Part shown: positions 26,560 to 36,652 of the stretch, one piece after another | Numbering within the stretch: the first letter of the stretch is position 1 | Layout of the letters: the number at the start of each line of letters is the position of its first letter | Assembly: GCA_016713405.1 (NCBI GenBank) | Contig: JADJPF010000004.1 | Span: forward strand, 496,001-560,000 | Direction: 5' to 3' | DNA: 64,000 bases | Source of the DNA: Blastocatellia bacterium | Lineage (GTDB): Bacteria; Acidobacteriota; Blastocatellia; Chloracidobacteriales; JADJPF01 | Program-made: the position numbers and the translations under genes | The notes under the pieces: generated by a model | What the model was told of the DNA's origin: nothing | Seen by the model: only the letters and a program-made list of their open reading frames with translations | Database searches by the model: none

Positions 26560-27987
26560 CTAACCTTTCATTTGTTCGCCCTTCTTGCGAGCTTCTTCAA
26601 TTGTACCAACTAAATAAAAGGCTTGTTCTGGTAAATCATCATGTTTACCTTCTAGGATTTCCTTAAAGCTACGAATTGTATCAGCTAATTTTACAAATCG
26701 GCCTTCTAAACCTGTAAATTGGGCTGCTACGTGGAATGGTTGAGATAAGAAACGCTGAACTTTACGTGCGCGAGCTACAACTAATTTATCTTCTTCTGAA
26801 AGCTCATCAATACCTAAAATGGCAATGATATCTTGAAGTTCTTTATAGCGTTGCAGTAAGCGTTTTACACCTTGAGCCGTATTATAGTGTTCTTGTCCTA
26901 AAATATTTGGGTCGAGAATACGAGATGTTGAATCTAGGGGATCTACCGCTGGATAAATACCCAATTCTGCAATTTGTCTGGAAAGCACTGTTGTTGCATC
27001 TAAGTGGGCAAATGCTGTTGCTGGTGCTGGGTCGGTTAAGTCATCAGCAGGTACATATATAGCTTGTACTGAAGTAATAGAACCTGTTTTTGTAGAAGTA
27101 ATACGTTCTTGTAATTCGCCCATTTCTGTTGCTAAGTTAGGTTGATAACCTACGGCTGATGGCATACGACCAAGAAGAGCAGATACTTCAGAACCTGCTT
27201 GAGTAAAACGGAAAATGTTATCTACGAATAAAAGCACGTCTTGACCTTGTTCGCGAAAATATTCTGCTACTGTAAGTCCTGATAATGCAACTCTTAAGCG
27301 TGCGCCAGGTGGTTCTGTCATCTGACCATATACTAGAGCAGCTTTAGATTTTCTCCAATCATCAGGATCAATTACACCTGATTCTTGCATTTCTAACCAA
27401 AGATCATTACCTTCACGAGTTCGCTCACCTACTCCAGCAAACACAGAATAACCGCTACGCTCTTTAGCCACATTATTGATTAATTCCATAATCAACACGG
27501 TTTTACCTACACCTGCACCACCAAACAAACCAATTTTTCCACCGCGCAAAAATGGCTGGATTAAGTCTATAACCTTAATACCTGTTTCTAGCATTTGCAT
27601 TTCTGTAGATTGCTCTTCAAAACTAGGGGCGTGACGGTGAATAGGATAACGGGTTTTAGATTGAATTGGGCCTTTCATATCTACAGGCTCGCCAATAACA
27701 TTCATTACCCGTCCTAAAGTTTCCGATCCTACAGGTACGGTAATACCATCACCAGTATCAATTGCTTTCATGCCTCGAACAAGACCTTCTGTTGGTAGCA
27801 TTGCTACGGTACGAACACGGCCTTCACCAAGATGTTGTTGTACTTCTACGATAATATCAATAGGATTGGGAACATCAAAACCATCACTAACAATACGTAA
27901 TGCTTGATAAATAGGTGGGAGATGTTGTGCATCAAATTCCACATCGATGACAGGCCCGATTACCTGCACGACTTTTCCTTCATTCAT
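26560..27987 (-). CDS. atpD: F1F0 ATP synthase beta subunit
   Basis: The 475-residue catalytic subunit is complete. The Walker A loop GGAGVGKT is at about 156-163, GERTREGNDLW follows, then the Walker B region VLLFVDNIFRFTQAGSEVSALLGRMPSAVGYQP (catalytic Glu in the GERTR loop). AAGGAG precedes ATG 27987. Only atpD and atpC are here; the rest of the complex must be encoded elsewhere, as in several phyla where atpDC is a separate unit. Confidence 0.97.
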   Translation of the reverse strand: MNEGKVVQVIGPVIDVEFDAQHLPPIYQALRIVSDGFDVPNPIDIIVEVQQHLGEGRVRTVAMLPTEGLVRGMKAIDTGDGITVPVGSETLGRVMNVIGEPVDMKGPIQSKTRYPIHRHAPSFEEQSTEMQMLETGIKVIDLIQPFLRGGKIGLFGGAGVGKTVLIMELINNVAKERSGYSVFAGVGERTREGNDLWLEMQESGVIDPDDWRKSKAALVYGQMTEPPGARLRVALSGLTVAEYFREQGQDVLLFVDNIFRFTQAGSEVSALLGRMPSAVGYQPNLATEMGELQERITSTKTGSITSVQAIYVPADDLTDPAPATAFAHLDATTVLSRQIAELGIYPAVDPLDSTSRILDPNILGQEHYNTAQGVKRLLQRYKELQDIIAILGIDELSEEDKLVVARARKVQRFLSQPFHVAAQFTGLEGRFVKLADTIRSFKEILEGKHDDLPEQAFYLVGTIEEARKKGEQMKG

Positions 27988-28021
27988 TGCTCACTCCTTA
28001 GAAAAAAGTAAATCTAAATCA

Positions 28022-28051
28022 ATAATGTAGTTTGAAATTAACTTAAGTCAA
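28022..28051 (-). promoter_or_regulatory. Candidate sigma-70 promoter of atpDC
   Basis: On the minus strand, TTGACT (28046-28051) and CATTAT (28022-28027) are separated by 18 bases, placing the start near 28014, about 27 bases before ATG. Confidence 0.5.
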
Positions 28052-28362
28052 ATGAAGCGATTAAGATATCATATGGCACACTTTTTGACTAGCAGCAGTG
28101 CCGAAGAACTCTTATTAGAGGGATATTTATTGAGCATTAGTAAAGTAATATTTCCAAAAATCAAAAAGAGTTAAATAACTAGAATTTACAAGTCCTCTAC
28201 CTATTTTTGATAAATTAGATTAATAATTATTTTTTTAATTCTGCTAGCTGATTTTCTACGGCAATAATACGATCTTCTAAGTGGTTCTGGTTGATCAGTT
28301 TATGAGATAATTAGACAAGTAATTGATAAAATTAAAAATACCAAAAAGGACTATTAAGAGTC
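28052..28362. other. Intergenic region upstream of atpD and glycerate kinase
   Basis: I see no supported gene. A short minus-strand frame near 28230-28312 would encode a coiled-coil-like HLEDRIIAVENQLAELKK tail but has no start codon or ribosome site. It may be a remnant. Confidence 0.4.
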
Positions 28363-29538
28363 TTGGATAAAATAAAAATTTTAGTCGCTCCTAGTAGTTT
28401 TAAGCAGTCAATGACAGCTAAAACTGCTACAAAAATAATTGCTAAGGAAATAAAAAAGTTATTACCACAAGCTAAAATTTGGAAAATTCCTTTAGCTGAT
28501 GGAGGGGCTGGAACGCTTGTAACTTTACTTAAGGCTATGGAAGGTAAAGTTTTTAGTTGTTTAGTTTCTGATCCTATTGGGCGCAAAGTTTCGGCAAGCT
28601 ATGGAATTTTTGCTGATAAGACTACTGCTGTAGTGGAAATGGCTGCTAGTACAGGTCTGAGTCTATTAGCAGAAAATGAGCGTAATCCCATGCTAGCAAG
28701 TAGTTACGGATTTGGACAGTTAATTAATCAAACAATAGAAAATAAAAAAATAAAAAAATTTATTCTTGGATTAGGTGATACTGCTACGGTAGATGGTGGG
28801 ATTGGAATGCTTCAAGCTTTAGGTGTTAGAATTTGGGACAATCAAGGGAAAGAAATTGGACAAGGAGGACAATTTCTTAGCCAAATAGCTGGACTAGATG
28901 CAAATTTGGCAAAAGAAAAATTAACTAATATAGAAATATGTATTGCTTCGGATGTGGAAAATCCTTTGCTAGGTGAAATGGGTGCAGCCAAAGTTTTTGG
29001 CCCTCAAAAAGGTGCTACTAAAGAAATGGTTTTAGAACTAGAAAAAGGTTTAGAAAATTGGGCAAAAGTTCTTTCAAATGCAGCAGATTTGGATAAAGAC
29101 ACCATCAGTAAAATTGCTGGTGGTGGGGCTGCTGGTGGTGTAGCAGTTGGGTTAATTTCGCTATTTGGAGCTAAAATTGTTTCTGGTAGCCAATTAGTTG
29201 TGGATGCTCATAAGTTAAATGAAAAGATTTCTCAGGCAGATTTGATTTTTACTGGTGAAGGTGCAATTGATAGTCAAACTTTGCAAGGAAAAATGCCTGC
29301 TCGACTGGCTCGACTGGCTAAAAAATCAGGAGTTCCTTTAATTGCTTTCACAGGACATTTAGCGATTGATGAGGGAATTTTGCAGCAAAATGGCTTTTCT
29401 CTGGTTGTGCCAATAGTTGATCGAGTCTTAAATTTGAATGAAGCTTTTCTTCAAGCACCTAACTTGCTTGCTTTAGCAACCAAACGCATTTTACAAGCCA
29501 TGCTATTGGGTACAAAACACAAAAATAAATTCTTATAA
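28363..29538 (+). CDS. Glycerate 2-kinase (GarK/GlxK family)
   Basis: The 391-residue protein matches type-I glycerate kinase, which makes 2-phosphoglycerate from glycerate. Visible motifs are ILVAPSSFKQSM at the start, IPLADGGAGTL, GLGDTATVDGGIGMLQALG, and FTGEGAIDSQTLQGK. The start is TTG 28363 with AAGGA upstream; no in-frame ATG gives the conserved N-terminus. It is a single gene. Confidence 0.92.
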   Translation: MDKIKILVAPSSFKQSMTAKTATKIIAKEIKKLLPQAKIWKIPLADGGAGTLVTLLKAMEGKVFSCLVSDPIGRKVSASYGIFADKTTAVVEMAASTGLSLLAENERNPMLASSYGFGQLINQTIENKKIKKFILGLGDTATVDGGIGMLQALGVRIWDNQGKEIGQGGQFLSQIAGLDANLAKEKLTNIEICIASDVENPLLGEMGAAKVFGPQKGATKEMVLELEKGLENWAKVLSNAADLDKDTISKIAGGGAAGGVAVGLISLFGAKIVSGSQLVVDAHKLNEKISQADLIFTGEGAIDSQTLQGKMPARLARLAKKSGVPLIAFTGHLAIDEGILQQNGFSLVVPIVDRVLNLNEAFLQAPNLLALATKRILQAMLLGTKHKNKFL

Positions 29539-29736
29539 ATATCTAAAATAACTATATATAAAACTGTTATTTTAATAAAGTTCTGCTGATCTAATCAAGT
29601 AATTTGTTAAGTACTAAAGCAAACTGTAAGTTCTTATTTATCTAATAGATATTGCTTAAGACTAAAATTTTTTATTTTTTTTAGGCTATCACTTTTTTAT
29701 TATTTGCATCAAAAAAGGCAGGAGGAAACAATTTTT

Positions 29737-29985
29737 ATGATGGAAATAATATTAAATTGTTATAGAAACTTAGAAAATGAGTTTTATAACTTTGAAGCAG
29801 AGTTAAGCAATTTTGGGTTGCAGATTCTTAGCAAAAAGGCAGTCAATAATGTAGCTAATAATTTAGAGTTGGATAAAGTTGAGCTAAAGATAAATGCTCA
29901 GAAGGGTAGACAAGCAAAATTAGTACATGAGCTTGCTTGTAAGCATTTTGGTAGAGCTTATATTTTCCTCTCTCTTGCCGCCTAA
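29737..29985 (+). CDS. Small hypothetical protein
   Basis: The roughly 82-residue protein is unrecognised, soluble and mostly helical, with no motif I can name. AGGAGG lies 11 bases before ATG 29737, supporting it as a gene. It is convergent with the substrate-binding protein gene. Confidence 0.55.
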   Translation: MMEIILNCYRNLENEFYNFEAELSNFGLQILSKKAVNNVANNLELDKVELKINAQKGRQAKLVHELACKHFGRAYIFLSLAA

Positions 29986-29993
29986 ACTCCTGA

Positions 29994-30803
29994 CTAATCT
30001 GCCATTGCTACCTGTCTAATAATCTCTTTTAATTGTTTAACTCCATCAGTTAAAGATGCTGGGCCGGGTTGTAAGATATAAGTAGATTTAATTTCATATA
30101 TTTGATTATTTTGCACTGCTTTAACTTCTGCAAAAGCATGGCGATTACGAATAAAACGTTTTTCTACTTTTCTTCCACACCAAGACGCAATAATCACATC
30201 TGGATTTCGCTTTGCTACTTCATCGGCTGTAACTATTCGCTCACTACCAGATTGACAATTGCGTAGTTCAGGGAAAATATCTTCACCCCCAGCAATCTCA
30301 ATTAATTCGCTTACCCAGCGAATACCTGAAATTAAAGGGTCTTTCCATTCTTCAAAAAAAACTTTTGGACGTTTGGGAAGAGCTTGTCCTAACTCAAAAA
30401 TAGCATCTAGATCAGCTTGTAAGCTTGCTACCAGCTTTTGAGCTTTTTCTAAACAGCCAATCAACGCGCCTACACTTAAAATCATGCTCAAAATTTCATT
30501 CACGCTTCTTTGGTTAAAAGTTACAACGTTTAGCCCTTGTTTTACTAGTTCACGAACAATATCAGCTTGTAAATCAGAAAAAGCAAAAATTAAATCTGGT
30601 TTTAGGCTATAAATTTTATCAAATTTAGCTGTGATATAAGCACAAACCTTAGGCTTAGCTCTTGCTTCGGGCGGGCGTACCGTATAACCAGAAATACCAA
30701 CAACACGATGTCCTTCACCTAGTAAATAAAGGATTTCTGTTGTTTCTTCTGTTAAACAAATAATTCTTTCTGGAAAGCGCACCTTTTGAAAAAGCTCTTT
30801 CAC
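29994..30803 (-). CDS. Cobalamin/iron-siderophore-type periplasmic-binding-fold protein without signal peptide
   Basis: The 269-residue protein has the BtuF/FhuD class III binding fold: PERIICLTEETTEILYLLG, long central helix, and VTADEVAKRNPDVIIASW, which is typical of cobalamin-binding proteins. No signal peptide or lipobox is present, so it is probably cytoplasmic, as in several 'cobalamin-binding protein' homologs that work without a transporter. No permease or ATPase gene is nearby. It is the last gene of a tightly packed minus-strand run. Confidence 0.8.
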   Translation of the reverse strand: MKELFQKVRFPERIICLTEETTEILYLLGEGHRVVGISGYTVRPPEARAKPKVCAYITAKFDKIYSLKPDLIFAFSDLQADIVRELVKQGLNVVTFNQRSVNEILSMILSVGALIGCLEKAQKLVASLQADLDAIFELGQALPKRPKVFFEEWKDPLISGIRWVSELIEIAGGEDIFPELRNCQSGSERIVTADEVAKRNPDVIIASWCGRKVEKRFIRNRHAFAEVKAVQNNQIYEIKSTYILQPGPASLTDGVKQLKEIIRQVAMAD

Positions 30804-31673
30804 CTATTTAACCCCTTTTTGCCAATGCTCATAAATTTCTTTTAGTCCAATTTCCCAATTTGGCAAACTTACAAGCCCAATTTCTTCAGATAATAAGCAT
30901 CTTAAAGCACTATAGCGAGGACGTAAGGCGGGCAGTCCTAAATCTGGGTAATCAACAATAGTGAGCAAATCTTTTTCTAGTCCCATCATTTTAATTGCTA
31001 AACATGCAAATTCGTACCAAGAAACTATGTCACCGCTACTAGTTACTTGATAAGTTCCATATTTGCCTTTTTTAATAATCTCATCTAAGCGAACAACTAG
31101 ATCAGGCAAATAAGTAGCTTGACTTACAGGATAATCACAGACCTTTACTTTATTTCCATTTTGTTTAGCTGTTTGTAAGTAGTCAAAAATTTTGCTTCCA
31201 AAATTACTTCCACCTAAGCCAAAAAGCCTAGCTACTCTAACAATAAAATAATCTGTTGTATTTTCAATAACTGCTTGTTCACCTAGTAGTTTAGAACGAC
31301 CATAAGCAGAAATAGGATTAGGCGCATCATCAATTGTGTACGGTGAGGTTTTTGTTCCATCAAAAACATAGTCCGTGCTAATGTGCATAAGCACAGCACC
31401 AACGGCTTTTGCTTGCTGTGCAAGATTTTTTGGCCCATCAATATTAGCCGCTTTTGCTGATGCCCAATCTGTTTCGCAAGCGTCAACCCTAGCCATTGCA
31501 GCACAATTAATTATTACTGTTGGAGAAAAATTTTTAATAGCTTTTTCTACAGCTTTTAGATCAGCAATATTTAATTCTTGTCGGCTAAATGCAGCAACCT
31601 TACAGTCTTTTTGAAAATACTTTGTTACTGATTTTCCTAACAACCCACTAGCACCTGTAACTAAAACTCTCAT
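30804..31673 (-). CDS. rfbD: dTDP-4-dehydrorhamnose reductase family protein
   Basis: The 289-residue short-chain reductase has the Rossmann motif GASGLLGKSV (7-16), ISTDYVFDG, the catalytic YGRSK and a RmlD-like C-terminus. RmlD makes dTDP-L-rhamnose for surface polysaccharides. The other rml genes are not in the window, so another 4-keto sugar or a MAT2B-like role is possible. It overlaps the glycosyltransferase gene by four bases (ATGA). Confidence 0.85.
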   Translation of the reverse strand: MRVLVTGASGLLGKSVTKYFQKDCKVAAFSRQELNIADLKAVEKAIKNFSPTVIINCAAMARVDACETDWASAKAANIDGPKNLAQQAKAVGAVLMHISTDYVFDGTKTSPYTIDDAPNPISAYGRSKLLGEQAVIENTTDYFIVRVARLFGLGGSNFGSKIFDYLQTAKQNGNKVKVCDYPVSQATYLPDLVVRLDEIIKKGKYGTYQVTSSGDIVSWYEFACLAIKMMGLEKDLLTIVDYPDLGLPALRPRYSALRCLLSEEIGLVSLPNWEIGLKEIYEHWQKGVK

Positions 31674-32758
31674 ATTTGCTCCAGACTATTTAATTGGTTT
31701 TTTTGTTCTAACTCTTGTTTTACCTTAATATAGTTATAGTAATCTGTTGGATTATGAATAACCATTAGCCAAGAATTTTCTGACAGCTTAGAAAAAATAC
31801 TAACAATTTCTCGATCACTAGTTTTTGTTTCTAGTAGCTCTTGTTTACGTAGTTTTAGAGCTTTTGGTAAAAGCCTAAAAGCAGCTAAAACACTCTGCCA
31901 ATAGGCTAAATCTAGCTTTATTAAAGCTTGAAATAACTTTAATAGAACCCAAAAACAATGGCTAGCAAACCAAACGCTATCATGTAAATTTATCCAGTGC
32001 ATTAGCAATCTATTGCGCTCTGAAATTATTTGCACTTGTTTAGCAGGAACTTTTTTTCCTATGGTCGCGCTACTTCTATGATAAACAACGCTGTTTGGCT
32101 CATAATGGATTTTCCAGCCACGTTTCCACGCTCTATAACAAAGTTCTGCATCTTCCCAATAAAAAGGATTTAGTAGAGAACAAAATCCCCCTAATTGCAA
32201 CAACTTAGCTCGGTCAAACGCGCTATAACCACCACTAGCAATAAATGAATAAAATTGAGGTGATTCTTTAGGAAGCTTTGTAGGAAAAATGTCATAGTTA
32301 ACAAAAATATGCCAATGTCCTCGATGAAATTTGCCTAGTTTTCCTGCTCCGTCAAATAGATCGCTTTCTAAACGATAAGCCTTAGAACAAACTCCAAACA
32401 AGTTTTTATCATTAAAATGCTTTGCTAGCGGAGCAATAGCCGTTTCTTCTACTCTAATATCATTATTAAGTAAAAAAATTATTGGATATTGGGCGGTTTG
32501 AAAGCCTTTGTTAGCTGTTTGAGAAAAACCAGAATTAACTTTTTGTTCAACGAGTTTTATTTCTGTAGAGTAATTTTTCTTTAGCCAATTGACACTATTA
32601 TCTGTGCTACCGTCATCAACAATAATGATTTCTACTCTAGCACTATAATTTTGCTTATAATATTTAGCTGCTTGTAAAATGGAAGGAAGAAATTCAGCTA
32701 ATAATTTTTCTCCATTCCAATTAGGAATAACAATGCTAACATCTTGGAGAAGAGTCAT
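31670..32758 (-). CDS. Family 2 glycosyltransferase
   Basis: The 362-residue enzyme has the GT-A fold: VSIVIPNWNGEKLL, VDDGSTDNSVNWL, FLLNNDIRV (DxD-like) and FYWEDAELCYRAWKRGW. These match rhamnosyltransferase-like GT2 enzymes. It shares four-base overlaps with both neighbours, so it is translated with the methyltransferase and reductase, likely in glycan or O-antigen assembly. Confidence 0.88.
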   Translation of the reverse strand: MTLLQDVSIVIPNWNGEKLLAEFLPSILQAAKYYKQNYSARVEIIIVDDGSTDNSVNWLKKNYSTEIKLVEQKVNSGFSQTANKGFQTAQYPIIFLLNNDIRVEETAIAPLAKHFNDKNLFGVCSKAYRLESDLFDGAGKLGKFHRGHWHIFVNYDIFPTKLPKESPQFYSFIASGGYSAFDRAKLLQLGGFCSLLNPFYWEDAELCYRAWKRGWKIHYEPNSVVYHRSSATIGKKVPAKQVQIISERNRLLMHWINLHDSVWFASHCFWVLLKLFQALIKLDLAYWQSVLAAFRLLPKALKLRKQELLETKTSDREIVSIFSKLSENSWLMVIHNPTDYYNYIKVKQELEQKNQLNSLEQI

Positions 32759-33327
32759 TTAACTGTCTCCAAAATAGCTTGGATCTCTCGCCCACGCATA
32801 ATAAAAGACAAATATTCTTCCCAAAATTTGCGAAATATTCTTAGGCTTGGATTTATATTTACAGAATTAACTAGAAACTCTATTCCTAGAAGTCTCCACA
32901 AATTTAGCATAGTAACTTTTACGGAAATAATATTAAACTTAGCTGCACTTGCATAATAATCAGCCGCGTGGCCCTGAGTAAAATACTCAAAGCTATAAAC
33001 GCTAAAATGCCAACGATGCGTTGGATCTCGCCAAGAATTGGAATATGAATAATGAGGTGTTTTGATATAAAGCTTTGCACCTGGTTTAGAAATTCTATGA
33101 AGCTCATCCATAAAACGGCTAACAGACTCTAGATGCTCAATAATATGACTAGCATAAATTTCATCAAAGCTATTATTCTCAAAAGGATAGGGAAAAACTT
33201 CTAAATCATGAACTATATCTACACCTTCAACCAGAAAACGATCAAGTCCAATTGCGCCAGCAACTTTTTTGCGGCCACAGCCAACATCTAAAGTTTTTTT
33301 TGCATTTTGTTGAGTAAGGGATGTCAT
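32755..33327 (-). CDS. SAM-dependent class I methyltransferase
   Basis: The 190-residue protein has LDVGCGRKKVAGAIGLD (motif I), FDEIYASHIIEHLE and HRISKPGAKLYIKTPHYS, the typical layout of type-11/12 methyltransferases. The target is unknown; its place before a glycosyltransferase suggests sugar or lipid-glycan methylation. Its start overlaps the stop of the Uma2 gene. Confidence 0.85.
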   Translation of the reverse strand: MTSLTQQNAKKTLDVGCGRKKVAGAIGLDRFLVEGVDIVHDLEVFPYPFENNSFDEIYASHIIEHLESVSRFMDELHRISKPGAKLYIKTPHYSYSNSWRDPTHRWHFSVYSFEYFTQGHAADYYASAAKFNIISVKVTMLNLWRLLGIEFLVNSVNINPSLRIFRKFWEEYLSFIMRGREIQAILETVK

Positions 33328-33905
33328 TAATTATTAAACTCTATATTCCAGTAAATATCACTCATTAACAATTGACAATTAATTAAAGGAAGTTCAATTA
33401 AATTATCTAAAGATGTGTAATTGTTACTAACCCAATTATCATCTTGTTTAGTAAATAATGCTGTTTGGGGTGAATTTTGATTGACTAATAAATAATACTG
33501 TAAAGAGTCTATTTGTTGATATTCTCTAAATTTAGCTTCTCGGTCAAATTTAGCTGTTGATCGTGATAGGACTTCTACAATTAAAACAGGGTTTGTTAAA
33601 GTTTCTAAACCTTCTATAACTTCTAATCTAACATTACAACCAACCACAACATCAGGATAACGATAAAGTTGATTATTGATTTTGGTTCGCATTTCGGAAA
33701 TATAAGCTTTGCAAGTTAATATAGAGTTTCTCTTAAAATGTTGTTGAATTTCTGAGTAAATATTACCAGCAATAGAGTTATGTTTTTCACTTGCCCCAGA
33801 CATAGCAAAAATCTCACCATAAACATACTCATGTCTAAATTCAGAAGCCTTTTCAATTTCAAAATATTCTTTTAATGAATAATACTTTATTGGATTAATA
33901 GACAT
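33327..33905 (-). CDS. Uma2 family (DUF820) PD-(D/E)XK endonuclease-like protein
   Basis: The 192-residue protein has the Uma2 pattern: YSLKEYFEIEKASEFRHEYVYGEIFAMSG, PDVVVGC and VLIVEVLSRSTAKFDREAKFREYQ, with Asp and Glu of the nuclease-like core kept. Uma2 proteins are common in cyanobacteria and other large genomes; their real role is unclear. It is wedged between kptA and the methyltransferase. Confidence 0.9.
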   Translation of the reverse strand: MSINPIKYYSLKEYFEIEKASEFRHEYVYGEIFAMSGASEKHNSIAGNIYSEIQQHFKRNSILTCKAYISEMRTKINNQLYRYPDVVVGCNVRLEVIEGLETLTNPVLIVEVLSRSTAKFDREAKFREYQQIDSLQYYLLVNQNSPQTALFTKQDDNWVSNNYTSLDNLIELPLINCQLLMSDIYWNIEFNN

Positions 33906-33917
33906 AATTTTCCTTGC

Positions 33918-34463
33918 TTAAATCTGTTTAATAAATTCTACAGGAACACAATCTGTTAACCAAACTCCATTATCTGAACAATAAAAGATAAAACCTGCCT
34001 TTTGCATACTTTCTGCGTCAATAGCTAAAACAACAGGCTTGCCATGACGAGAACCTACCGTTTTAGCTGTAGCAGTATCTTTTGATAAATGAACATGATG
34101 ACGAGCGCGTTTTTCTATTCCTACACTCATTACAGAAGCTAAATTTTTTTCTGCTGTACCATGATAAAGAACTGATGGGGGCATTTGAGGAGCTAATTGC
34201 AGGTCTACTTCAACACTATGGCCTTGGTTGGCTCGAATTTTTTTCCCACTTTCATCAAAAGAAAAGCGTTTTTTGCTATTTTTTTCTACAACCTCATCAA
34301 GTTGTACTTTGGTAATTGGAAAATTATGTTTAGCACACGCTTTTAACAGGTCTTCAACAAGCACCCAACCACCAACTTCTAGAGTTAAGCCTAAAGTAGC
34401 AGGTTCATGGCGTAAATACTTACTTAAAAATTTACTAATTCTAGTTAATTGTTTTTCATCCAT
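33918..34463 (-). CDS. kptA: RNA 2'-phosphotransferase (Tpt1/KptA)
   Basis: KptA transfers an internal RNA 2'-phosphate to NAD+. The 181-residue protein has the family marks: SKFLSKYLRHEPATLGL (catalytic Arg-His), RANQGHSVEVDLQ, LYHGTAEKN and ARHHVHLSKD. In bacteria its physiological substrate is uncertain. The window also encodes RtcB ligase and archease, so an RNA-repair role is plausible. It follows hemA by 14 bases. Confidence 0.93.
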   Translation of the reverse strand: MDEKQLTRISKFLSKYLRHEPATLGLTLEVGGWVLVEDLLKACAKHNFPITKVQLDEVVEKNSKKRFSFDESGKKIRANQGHSVEVDLQLAPQMPPSVLYHGTAEKNLASVMSVGIEKRARHHVHLSKDTATAKTVGSRHGKPVVLAIDAESMQKAGFIFYCSDNGVWLTDCVPVEFIKQI

Positions 34464-34477
34464 TGAAATAACCTAAG

Positions 34478-35815
34478 TTAATAATCTGTGTCATTGTTGC
34501 GGCGATCTTTTACACCTAAACGGCGGTTTTCAAATCCTTCTACCCGTCCCTTTAAGTTATAAGCTTCATGGTAGAGTTCTACAATATTACAACTTTCTCT
34601 ATTATTGCGAGTTCCTTCTTTTAGGGTAGTAATCAAGGGGTGCATAAATTTATTAACTAATGAGCCTAAAAGATGTTGCTTAATAGCTTCTTCTTGTTGT
34701 GGGGTTAAATTTCCAAGTTTAGGACGGGTTCGCTCAAATTCCGATAGGGCAATTTCTGTTAAATGTTCTTTTAAGGCTGCAACGGTTGGGCCAATTTCTA
34801 TTATATCCAACTTTTCAAAAAAGGCTTCTACTTCAGTTTCTACAATGCTTTCAGCCTTGGCCGCTTCTTTTTGTCTTTGACGTAAGTTTTCACTAACAAC
34901 ATTTTCTAAATCATCAATGTCAAACAGAAAAGAACTTTCTAGTTGCCCTACATTAGGGTCAATATTACGAGGGACTGATAAATCAATAAAAAAGATTGGT
35001 CGATAACGTCGGATCTCTAACGCCTTTTTACAATCGGCTTGTGAGATTATGTATTCAGATGCTCCTGTAGAACAAATTACAATATCTGCACGAGGTAATT
35101 GGAATTTTAGTTGAGAAAACTCTATAACTTCGCCACCAAATTTTTCACAAAGTTCTGTGGCACGTTCAGGAGTTCGGTTGCAGATTAAAAATTGTGATAC
35201 GCCTTCATTAACCAAATAGCGTGCAGCAAGCTCGGTCATTTCGCCTGCCCCAACTAACAGAACACGCTTATTATCTAATCGGTCAAAAATCTTTTTTGTT
35301 AGTTCTATTGCTACAGAACTAACTGAAGTAGCAGCATTACCGATTTCTGTTTCTGTTCTAATTCGTTTAGCCACAGTAAATGCACGTGTTAGTAATTGAT
35401 TTAATACTCGTCCAACAGTGCCGACTTCTTGAGCTTTAGAATAAGCTGTTTTTACTTGGCCTAGAACCCGGATTCACCTAAAACCATTGAATCAAGGCTT
35501 GCTGCAACACGAAAAAGATGACGAACGGCTAGACGATCAGCATGTATATAGATTATTGTTATAAACAAGCCCTGGAAGATGATGAAATTCATGTAAAAAG
35601 CGACAAACTTGAGGCACGCTAACATTTGACTCTGTTGGTGCTGATGCGACTATTTCAACACGGTTACAAGTAGAAACAATAATTGCTTCAGATACAGAGC
35701 CAGAGTCTACCAGCATACGTAGTGCTGTAGACAGCATTGTTTCACTAAAAGCTAAACGCTCTCTTACTTCTACCGGAGCCGTCTTATGATTTAGACCTAC
35801 TAAAATAATACTCAT
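34478..35815 (-). CDS. hemA: Glutamyl-tRNA reductase, with two frameshifts
   Basis: HemA reduces glutamyl-tRNA to glutamate-1-semialdehyde, the first step of C5 heme synthesis. The N-terminal part is clear (GLNHKTAPVEVRERLAF; VSTCNRVEI with the catalytic Cys), then stops at 35537. HADRLAVRHLFRVAASLD follows in another frame, and QVKTAYSKAQEVGTVG onward in a third, with the NADP domain VLLVGAGEMTELAARYL. Restoring two bases at the TATA run near 35540-35546 and one near 35470-35475 gives 446 residues. The start overlaps the HemX-like gene by four bases. Loss of an essential enzyme is unlikely; sequence error is preferred. Confidence 0.88.
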
Positions 35816-36631
35816 AAACCAAAAACATGTACTCGTCCTAAAAACTTTAACCCGGCTAAACTAAACAAAATAAAAGTAAAACCAACAATTGAAACAATTG
35901 CAGCACGTCGTCCACGCCATCCGGCTGTTACACGATAATGCAGCATAAACATATAATTAATCCAAGTTAGCATAGTAATAATCTCTATTGGATCGCTATG
36001 CCAATAAACGCCATAACGCTGACCTGACCAAACTATTCCAGTAACAATGCCAAGAGTTAGCAAAATAAAGCCTAAACTCATAGATTTGTAGCTAATGCTA
36101 TCACAAGTATCTAGGGCTGGAAAACGTCCTAAAATTGAGCCAAAGCGTTTTAATTTTAGTTGACGCTCTTGAAAAATATAAATTAATCCTGTAACAAATG
36201 TAATAAAAAAGGCAGCATAAGCAAACACTACCATACTAACGTGAATAGGAAAAAGCACTGTTCCACCAACTCTTAAGCCTAATGGAGAAACATCAGGAAG
36301 TGGTAAAATTATTCCAATAAATGTTGTTAAAAAAGCAAGCGGAAAAACATAGTTAATAACTACTTGGTTGCGATTCCAAATAAAAGCAATTATATAATAA
36401 GCTACTAAAGTCCAACCTAAAAAAAAGCAGTAGTTCAGGTTGTAAAGCAATTGGGCAACGGTCAACTTGCTTACCACGAATTATTAAAGCAACTGTATGT
36501 AAGGCAAATCCTGAAAGAGAAGAAATTAAGGCAATAGAGAAGGGTAGGCGAGGTTTTTGGAAAAAAACTAACCCCGCCTGAATTAAACCTACTAAATAAA
36601 ACGCTAGTGAGAGAATTAATAATTCTTTCAT
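35812..36631 (-). CDS. HemX/CcsA-like cytochrome c assembly membrane protein, frameshifted
   Basis: The reunited protein (about 272 residues) has eight or so membrane helices and the CcsA/HemX pattern RCPIALQPELLLFF-LGW at the N-terminal third and a tryptophan-rich loop (WSGQRYGVYWHSDPIE) later. The two frames meet at a T8 run (36419-36426 on the minus strand); seven T's restore the frame. The start is ATG 36631. A HemX-type gene directly before hemA is a classical arrangement, where it influences HemA level or heme handling. Confidence 0.82.
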
Positions 36632-36652
36632 GGCTCTCACAATAGCTACAAA

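Noticed and set aside
28220..28320. Short minus-strand coding remnant
   Set aside because: It lacks a start codon and ribosome site and is too short to assign.
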